From Candidatus Rifleibacteriota bacterium (GTDB lineage Bacteria > Muiribacteriota > Ozemobacteria > Ozemobacterales > Ozemobacteraceae), in contig JAQUZA010000002.1 in the NCBI GenBank assembly GCA_028691595.1, positions 1-38,425 on the forward strand: DNA of 38,425 nucleotides, in the 5' to 3' direction. Position 1 is the stretch's first letter; every line of letters begins with the position of its first letter. Of this stretch, positions 33,848-38,425 are shown piece after piece. A program made the position numbers and the translations under genes. Under the pieces are notes generated by a model. It saw only the letters and a list, made by a program, of their open reading frames with translations, made no database searches and was not told the DNA's origin.

Positions 33848-34774
33848 TTAGTTCTCTCTGTGAAAGCCCTTAAACCGATATGCCGGCGGTACAGCCGCCC
33901 GCAGCAGCGGTCTGAAAACCATCAGCCCTTTGACCTGTCTGGCAGCCTGCAGGTAACCCACAAGATCCTGCTCAGTTACACGGTTCAATTTTGAAGAAGC
34001 GTGTCGCAACAGCTTTTGCCCGCTATGCTCGATATAAAAGCCCATGTGGGTGACATCCAGACCCTCTTTATCGGTGACCATGGCCACAATATCACCCGAC
34101 CGCAGCGGCGCTTTTCCTTCAACAACGGTCTGCGTCGTAAAATACCACATCAATTGCGGCCTGGTGGCGGTCATAAAGCGATCCTCGATGTAATAGGTTC
34201 GATTGCTGCCGACCCGGTTGAGGAAAAGGCCACGACTGACCGCGAGCGGGTGATGCCTGGCAATATTGGCCAGATAACCCTTGCGCTCATTAACATCACC
34301 CCAGTGTGAAGTGAAATGGTTGCGATGATGGTTCATCAGAGGCTTGCCGCCAGCATCGAACATGATGTCGATCAGCCGGCAGAGAAATTCATTCTCATAA
34401 GCAGGCCGAGAACACGAGGCCATTGCCAGAACATGCTCGACATAGGTCATGCAATCGAGCCAGGTCATGCTGGTTGGCAAAAATGCGAGTGGCAGGGGCT
34501 CTGAATTGGTTGCCTCTTTCTTTTCGACCTTTTTCGCGTGCTGACCGGCAATTCTTTTTTTTGTTTCCGGACGGTATTTACGCCCGATAAGATACTTCGA
34601 AATAAATTCAACACGCCTTTTCTGTGGGAGCTTGAGTGCTCCCGCAATAAGACGGGTTACTTCTGCGGCATCGTTAGAAATTGGCAGGTTTACTTCTGGT
34701 ACCACCATGGGCGTTTCAGCGGCAAGGCAGGCGGCATTAAGCATCAGGCAAAGCAGAAAAAGTCTGTAAAACAA
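33848..34774 (-). CDS. Exported DUF1460 NlpC/P60-like amidase
   Basis: 308 residues. The start is TTG at 34774, with AAGGAG about 9 bases upstream, followed by a short hydrophobic signal peptide (LFLLCLMLNAACLA). The mature protein carries the DUF1460 signature, a papain-like NlpC/P60 relative: LDCMTYVEHVLA with nucleophile C108, DVTHMGFYIEH with H243, and LLRHASSK. Members cleave bonds in peptidoglycan stem peptides or N-acetylmuramoyl-L-alanine links, so a periplasmic wall-recycling role is likely. The LNAAC sequence resembles a lipobox but has Asn at -3, so a lipoprotein is doubtful. A lysine-rich insert lies near 72-88. Confidence 0.87.
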   Translation of the reverse strand: MFYRLFLLCLMLNAACLAAETPMVVPEVNLPISNDAAEVTRLIAGALKLPQKRRVEFISKYLIGRKYRPETKKRIAGQHAKKVEKKEATNSEPLPLAFLPTSMTWLDCMTYVEHVLAMASCSRPAYENEFLCRLIDIMFDAGGKPLMNHHRNHFTSHWGDVNERKGYLANIARHHPLAVSRGLFLNRVGSNRTYYIEDRFMTATRPQLMWYFTTQTVVEGKAPLRSGDIVAMVTDKEGLDVTHMGFYIEHSGQKLLRHASSKLNRVTEQDLVGYLQAARQVKGLMVFRPLLRAAVPPAYRFKGFHREN

Positions 34775-34993
34775 AGGTTATATCTCCTTGAGTGCTGGCA
34801 CTCACGATTCTGGTTGATGATTTTCTCAGTTACCGGCGGCGTGACCTGTAGCAGATGTTCTGACTCTTTATGGTTGAAACCTTTAAGATGAGCTTTGTGA
34901 GAATAGTCAGCACCAGACAATTCTACCACAACGAGCCCCTGATAATTAACCAGCGGATTTTGCAAATTTCATGCAGTCAGGGGTATTTGCCGC

Positions 34994-35023
34994 AAAAAAA
35001 AAGGACCGGGCTTAACCCGGGCC
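34994..35023 (-). terminator. Orphan intrinsic terminator on the minus strand
   Basis: Read on the minus strand, GGCCCGGG-TTAAG-CCCGGTCC makes a hairpin (five GC pairs, one mismatch, two more GC pairs) followed by nine T residues. No minus-strand gene is recognised upstream of it, and DUF1460 starts 220 bases downstream. It implies an unannotated minus-strand transcript or an attenuator in a long DUF1460 leader. Confidence 0.75.
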
Positions 35024-35128
35024 TGAAAAATAAGGAGGCAAACAAATCCATGAACCCTTTCGAACAAAGATGATGTTTTATTAACGATTATTTTTTTTAT
35101 ACAGACAAACAACCACAGACAGAAAAGG

Positions 35129-35160
35129 GCTGGCAGATTCAAGCCCGGCTGCCTGCCAGC
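35129..35160 (-). terminator. Second minus-strand hairpin
   Basis: GCTGGCAG (35129-35136) and CTGCCAGC (35153-35160) form a perfect 8-bp stem with a 16-base loop. On the minus strand it is followed by CCTTTTCTG, only a weak T tract. It may be a folded part of a small RNA rather than a terminator. Confidence 0.4.
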
Positions 35161-35549
35161 AGCGAAAAACATCTAATTCTCTAAAGTTATTTATTTCACA
35201 AGCTAAGTGTGTTGTACCAGAGGGGCGGGAAGTTTATAGATTCTGGTTAGCTGTTTTTTTGTTTAATGAGGGGGCATGGCTTATTTCTGTGATTATCGCA
35301 GATAAATCATCCAGTAAAATCGGGTGCGGGAAATACGGAGAGCAATGTAGTTCAAATTTGCCAGAAGGCCATTTTGACGTTTTGGCCAATTTTTGAGCTT
35401 TGTGAAACAACTGTCGGGTTTAAGGCCGGCACAGACCGGTTTAAATGCATTACAAGTAATCATTGAGCTGCTTTTCATCTTGTAGTCAGCAATAATATTG
35501 TCTGTCTGATTTGCTTTGTTTTTTGGTAAACTTTTTTTACTCTCAAAGG

Positions 35550-35555
35550 TATAAT
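35550..35555 (+). promoter_or_regulatory. -10 box upstream of the SH3b-amidase gene
   Basis: TATAAT inside CAAAGGTATAATG, about 98 bases before the ATG at 35654. A recognisable -35 box is lacking. The resulting leader of about 90 bases contains a small TTGCA-GAAT-TGCAA stem-loop. Confidence 0.4.
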
Positions 35556-35653
35556 GATTGTGAGTTAAAAGAAGGGGAGCTTTTGCCGGTTATTTAAGAG
35601 CTTGAACCTGTGTTAACTTGCAGAATTGCAACATGTGAACAAGGAGAGAGACA

Positions 35654-36511
35654 ATGAAAAAACGCAAGATTCTGGCCTGCATTGTTCTGGTGCTTTTTGG
35701 TGGTTCTGTTATGGCAATGAACTTTAATGAAACCCTGAAAGGTCACGAAGCTGGTGATAAGGGTTCTGGTTCATCGAACTCTCAGAGTTCAAAAGCTGAT
35801 GACTCCGGTTCCGCAACCGGCGGTGCCGTGCTTCCTGATGGCGAAGCTTATGTGAAGGTAAATACTTCTCTTAATATTCGTACAGGTCCCTGGGGTCAGA
35901 TTGTTGGCTGGTTTCATAATAATGACAAGGTAAAGATTATTGGCAGAAGTGGTGACTGGTACAAAGTTTCTCATAACGGCCAGACCCGCTTCATTCACTC
36001 AAGATATGTTTCTTCCTCGAAGAACAGCAATCCTCCGGTAGCTTCTTCAGGTTCGACACCCATTCTCGATGTGCCCGGTTCAGGCAGTGTTGCCGCCAAA
36101 GTTGTTGCTGCAGCCAGAAATCTGGTAACCAAATATCAGACTCCACGTTCTTTTCCTTATCACCCGCTGACTCAGGGTGGTTCACTCGGCTGCGCTCAGG
36201 TTGTTACGACTGCTCTTATGGCCGCTGGTGTTAACACCGGCATTCAGCTCGGTGTTCTGGCCACCATTCCAAAGCTCAAGAGCCTTGGCTGGAAAGAAGT
36301 CAGTGTTCCGCCATATCGGGCCGGCGATGTTATCACCTGGAGAACCTATGACCGCACTGGTGACGGTAGAATGGACGACGACACCCATATCGGTATTATC
36401 ATGACCAGCGGCAACAGCGCCCAGGCCATGAGTAATTCGTCATCGATTAAACGCCCCTCTCTGCATTCTGCCACCTATTCTCCCGTCTGCAGAGTTTTGC
36501 GCAAAGCTTGA
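35654..36511 (+). CDS. Exported SH3b-domain cysteine amidase (NlpC/P60 or CHAP-like)
   Basis: 285 residues; AAGGAGAGAG precedes the ATG. Signal peptide (KKRKILACIVLVLFGGSVMA, 2-21), a Ser/Gly/Asp-rich linker (31-60), one bacterial SH3 domain (about 65-121, with LNIRTGPWGQIVG and DWYKVSHNG), a second Ser/Pro linker (122-143), and a C-terminal papain-like domain (about 145-285). In the latter, GSLGCAQVVTTAL places the nucleophile at C180 and DDDTHIGIIM the histidine at H245. The fold is that of peptidoglycan endopeptidases and amidases, the SH3b domain binding cell wall. It begins a plus-strand series of exported proteins, 21 bases before the propeller gene. Confidence 0.85.
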   Translation: MKKRKILACIVLVLFGGSVMAMNFNETLKGHEAGDKGSGSSNSQSSKADDSGSATGGAVLPDGEAYVKVNTSLNIRTGPWGQIVGWFHNNDKVKIIGRSGDWYKVSHNGQTRFIHSRYVSSSKNSNPPVASSGSTPILDVPGSGSVAAKVVAAARNLVTKYQTPRSFPYHPLTQGGSLGCAQVVTTALMAAGVNTGIQLGVLATIPKLKSLGWKEVSVPPYRAGDVITWRTYDRTGDGRMDDDTHIGIIMTSGNSAQAMSNSSSIKRPSLHSATYSPVCRVLRKA

Positions 36512-36532
36512 TCAAGAAAGGTTCTTAAAGCA

Positions 36533-37519
36533 ATGAGAGTTGGTTCTTTACTTCTGGCCTGCATATTTTCGTTATCCACTCTGGCTTCTTATGCTCAGGT
36601 TAGCCTCCCTTATGGTGATGGTGCCGGCAAGGTAGGCTTTATCAACGGTAACAATTTCCCCGGCATTGAAGAGCCGGTGCCACTCGGGCCGAAGTCGTTC
36701 AGACTGGCCGATGATCACGTCTGGGTCGTTGACAGCACCGGTGGCAAGCTTCTCAAACTCAACAAAGAAAAGGGTCTGGTTGGGGAATTCTCGCTTCTGG
36801 CCTCTCCACCACTTCCTTTGCTCGATGACCTGGCAACGAACTCGCCCAATCTTGAAGTAATGATCGAAGATTTTGCTCCGGTATATGATTCTGAAGGCCG
36901 TCTCAGCTCTTTCTGGTTCGTTGACCTGATGAATAATCGCCTGATGAACTATGCCCTCGATGGTAAAAAGCTCGGCGAAATCAAACACGAAAAATTTGTT
37001 CAGCCGTTTCGCGTCGAAGTTGGTCGCAATGGCCATGTTTTCGTAGCTGACAAGGGTGCACAGAGTATTTTTGTGTTTGACGCAGAGCAGAAGCTTGTGG
37101 CCGAACCAAACTGGGAATGGTCTGGGTTCGCAGTCGGGGCTGAAGACAAGCTTTATCGCCTGTTCTATGAAACAGAAAACAACCGCACCTATCTGGTACT
37201 GCAGAACCTGCAGAACACCATCGAAAAAGAAATCGAACTCGATCTGCCCGAACACATGAACCCTGAACTCTGGTGGGTTGACGAAGCAAAAGAAGAAGTA
37301 ATTCTCACCTTTACTCCGGCCACCGGCTTCAATGGCAAATTTGTCGTCGCCAGAGTTGGTTTTGACGGCAAGATCAAGGCTTCAGGCGATTTGATGCCAC
37401 CGCTGGTCATGAACCGTTTTATCGATCACCAGGGTTTTGACGAGGTCTGGCTCGGAGCCGCCGACTATAATACTGCCCCGGAAGGCAAATTCAGCGTAGT
37501 TCCGACCAGTCTGCCCTGA
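36533..37519 (+). CDS. Exported beta-propeller (NHL-like) protein
   Basis: 328 residues with a signal peptide (LLLACIFSLSTLASYAQ, cleavage after about residue 21). The mature protein is a series of four-stranded blades with repeated motifs: HVWVVDSTGGKLLKLNKEKG, SFWFVDLMNNRLMNYALDGK, HVFVADKGAQSIFVFDAEQK. These are of the NHL/six-bladed propeller type. No catalytic residues are visible, so ligand or protein binding in the periplasm or at the surface is likely. It sits between two SH3b proteins, 21 bases after one and 14 before the other, so the three are probably one operon and may act on the same envelope structure. Confidence 0.8.
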   Translation: MRVGSLLLACIFSLSTLASYAQVSLPYGDGAGKVGFINGNNFPGIEEPVPLGPKSFRLADDHVWVVDSTGGKLLKLNKEKGLVGEFSLLASPPLPLLDDLATNSPNLEVMIEDFAPVYDSEGRLSSFWFVDLMNNRLMNYALDGKKLGEIKHEKFVQPFRVEVGRNGHVFVADKGAQSIFVFDAEQKLVAEPNWEWSGFAVGAEDKLYRLFYETENNRTYLVLQNLQNTIEKEIELDLPEHMNPELWWVDEAKEEVILTFTPATGFNGKFVVARVGFDGKIKASGDLMPPLVMNRFIDHQGFDEVWLGAADYNTAPEGKFSVVPTSLP

Positions 37520-37533
37520 ACAGGGAGAAAAAA

Positions 37534-37890
37534 ATGATCAAGCGCATTTTAACAGTGCTTCTGGCCTTCGCCCTCGTGGCGGGGGCCTCTTTCGCCTATC
37601 GTATGCCCTCCCGGGGTGAAGTTACCGCCGAAATCGGTCTGAATGTTCGCACCGGGCCAGGCACCAGTTATTCAATTCTGACTTCGGTGCCGAAGGGTAC
37701 TGCGGTGCAGATTCTGGCCATCAGCGGCAACTGGTATAAGGTGAACGTTTCGTCTTATAACGGCGTTTTTGTGCATTCTGCCTATATTAAAGTCACTGAG
37801 ACCACTGAGATTGACGACCCGAAAGCAGATAAAGAAGCGACCAAAAGGTTTCTTCCGACTTTGCAGAATGTCGATCCGGCAGCCCGTTAG
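37534..37890 (+). CDS. Exported single SH3b-domain protein
   Basis: 118 residues: signal peptide (IKRILTVLLAFALVAGASFA, 2-21), one bacterial SH3 domain (about 30-88, LNVRTGPGTSYSILTSVPKGTAV, NWYKVNVSSYNGVFVHSAYI) and a short acidic/basic tail. SH3b domains bind peptidoglycan peptides. It resembles the SH3b domain of the gene at 35654 (both LNxRTGP, xWYKV, IHS/VHSxY), without an enzymatic domain, and may act as a wall anchor or cofactor for it. GGGAGAAAAAA lies just before the ATG. Confidence 0.85.
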   Translation: MIKRILTVLLAFALVAGASFAYRMPSRGEVTAEIGLNVRTGPGTSYSILTSVPKGTAVQILAISGNWYKVNVSSYNGVFVHSAYIKVTETTEIDDPKADKEATKRFLPTLQNVDPAAR

Positions 37891-37916
37891 AATCATGATT
37901 GACAAGCAGACATGAC

Positions 37917-38425
37917 ATGCATAATCTTCTGACAGAGCTTCGTTGCCGGCGTGGCAGCGTAGCGGTGGTCATTGCCGGCATATTTCTGGCTTTACTGGTC
38001 GCTTTCAGCGCTTTCATGAAATTTTCGACCAGTCGGCAATACGCCACGAAAAAGCTGAACAAGGTGTTGCTGGCGCGGGAGTTTTCTGCCGCGCTGGCAA
38101 CGCTTGCCTGCCACCAGCTCAAACAAAAGGATATCAGAGATCTTTCGGGCAAGCTTGTGCAAAAGCTTGCATTGCCGCTTTCGAGCATGGAAAAAGAAGC
38201 CTCTGATAAAATTGTGTTCGTCGAGCCTGCCAGGAGCATTGTTGAAAAACTGAAGGCTGCCAACAGTGAGTTGCGCGATTTGAAATTTGAAATCAGCTGG
38301 AAGCTTCACAAGGCCGATTTTGAGCCCTGTCTTGCAGCATATCCCCGCGAAAAAACGGGTATTCTGAGAATTCCAATTTTTGTTTCCTACAAGGCACCGG
38401 GGTCGAACGAATTTGTCAAAGAAGA
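37917..38425 (+). CDS. PilX-like/type IV pilus-associated protein, N-terminal part
   Basis: The frame is open from the ATG at 37917 to the window edge, giving 169 visible residues and an incomplete C-terminus. The start RRGSVAVVIAGIFLALLVAF is one basic turn followed by a single membrane helix (about 14-36), then a polar helix (STSRQYATKKLNKVLLAREFSAA). This is the pattern of PilX N-terminal domains and minor pilins, in which an R-G-x-A-hydrophobic opening precedes a helix. No class III peptidase site is certain. The ribosome-binding site is weak; a TTG at 37899 is an alternative. An opposite-strand frame (37793-38263) is judged a shadow. It follows the SH3b gene by 26 bases. Confidence 0.55.
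   Translation, partial: MHNLLTELRCRRGSVAVVIAGIFLALLVAFSAFMKFSTSRQYATKKLNKVLLAREFSAALATLACHQLKQKDIRDLSGKLVQKLALPLSSMEKEASDKIVFVEPARSIVEKLKAANSELRDLKFEISWKLHKADFEPCLAAYPREKTGILRIPIFVSYKAPGSNEFVKE

Larger units (their letters stand above)
34775..35653. other. Gene-poor intergenic region with hairpins
   Basis: About 880 bases between the diverging DUF1460 and SH3b-amidase genes. It holds two minus-strand hairpins (34994-35023, 35129-35160), a short ATG frame of seven codons at 35050-35073 with AAGGAGG 11 bases upstream, and the -10 box of the downstream gene. The open minus frames at 35293-35478 and 34744-34965 lack ribosome-binding sites and any recognisable similarity. From 35170 to 35520 nothing else can be named. 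Confidence 0.5.

Noticed and set aside
34744..34965. Minus-strand frame of 73 residues overlapping the DUF1460 leader
   Set aside because: No ribosome-binding site; it covers the DUF1460 ribosome-binding site and has no recognisable similarity.
35050..35073. Seven-codon frame MNPFEQR with AAGGAGG upstream
   Set aside because: A leader peptide is conceivable, but spacing is long and no attenuator or gene follows closely on that strand.
35293..35478. Minus-strand frame of 61 residues
   Set aside because: No start signals; no family recognised; probably chance.
36572..37255. Minus-strand frame of 227 residues opposite the propeller gene
   Set aside because: The plus-strand gene has a signal peptide and regular blade repeats; the opposite frame has neither domain nor ribosome-binding site.
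37793..38263. Minus-strand frame of 156 residues at the right edge
   Set aside because: It overlaps the end of the SH3b gene and the PilX-like frame; serine-rich shadow typical of reverse reading.
1..38425. CRISPR arrays, tRNA or rRNA genes, transposases, prophage genes
   Set aside because: No regularly spaced direct repeats, no cloverleaf, and no integrase or transposase motif was found on either strand.

Overview
The window is about 38.4 kb of ordinary bacterial chromosome of roughly balanced base composition, densely coded on both strands in short operons. I see no tRNA, rRNA, CRISPR array, transposase or phage gene. The gene mix includes RqcH, an IscR-like Rrf2 regulator, rubredoxin, CheW, several very large SpoIIE/HAMP membrane phosphatases, many HEAT/TPR scaffold proteins, SH3b wall-associated proteins and a PilX-like protein. 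It suggests a free-living, possibly anaerobic, motile or piliated bacterium outside the best-studied phyla. A Riflebacteria-like lineage would fit, but the sequence alone does not prove it.

Layout. 1-2.6 kb: the end of a TolB-type beta-propeller gene followed by rqcH. 2.8-8.2 kb: an Rrf2 regulator diverging from a three-gene operon (DnaB-like ATPase, TPR protein, HEAT protein) that has a clear promoter and a strong terminator. 8.2-9.2 kb: a long gene-free stretch containing an AT-rich block with TGATAA palindromes. 9.2-13.6 kb (minus strand): a HEAT-repeat gene, then ftsH directly abutting wecB. 13.8-16.6 kb: a zinc-ribbon protein, then minus-strand genes for a secreted protein, a metallo-beta-lactamase-fold hydrolase, a possible riboflavin-kinase-like protein and a GNAT acetyltransferase with a terminator-like hairpin in its leader. 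16.9-19.1 kb (plus strand): rph-rdgB, cheW and a rubredoxin gene of only 52 codons, closed by a strong terminator.

19.2-30.8 kb holds the most striking locus: four consecutive genes for receptors of about 950-975 residues. Each is predicted to have four membrane segments, two extracytoplasmic domains, a HAMP linker and a C-terminal SpoIIE/PP2C phosphatase domain. They are arranged as two repeated pairs, A1-B1 and A2-B2, with overlapping reading frames within each pair. The A members keep all catalytic aspartates. B1 has lost one and B2 has lost three. This looks like a duplicated module of an active phosphatase plus a non-catalytic partner.

30.8-34.8 kb: an unrecognised helical protein, a DUF364-type protein, an M42 aminopeptidase and a DUF1460 NlpC/P60-like amidase. 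34.8-35.65 kb: gene-poor, with hairpins that suggest a minus-strand transcript. 35.65-38.4 kb (plus strand): a run of exported proteins (SH3b plus cysteine amidase, beta-propeller, SH3b) and the start of a PilX-like gene that leaves the window.
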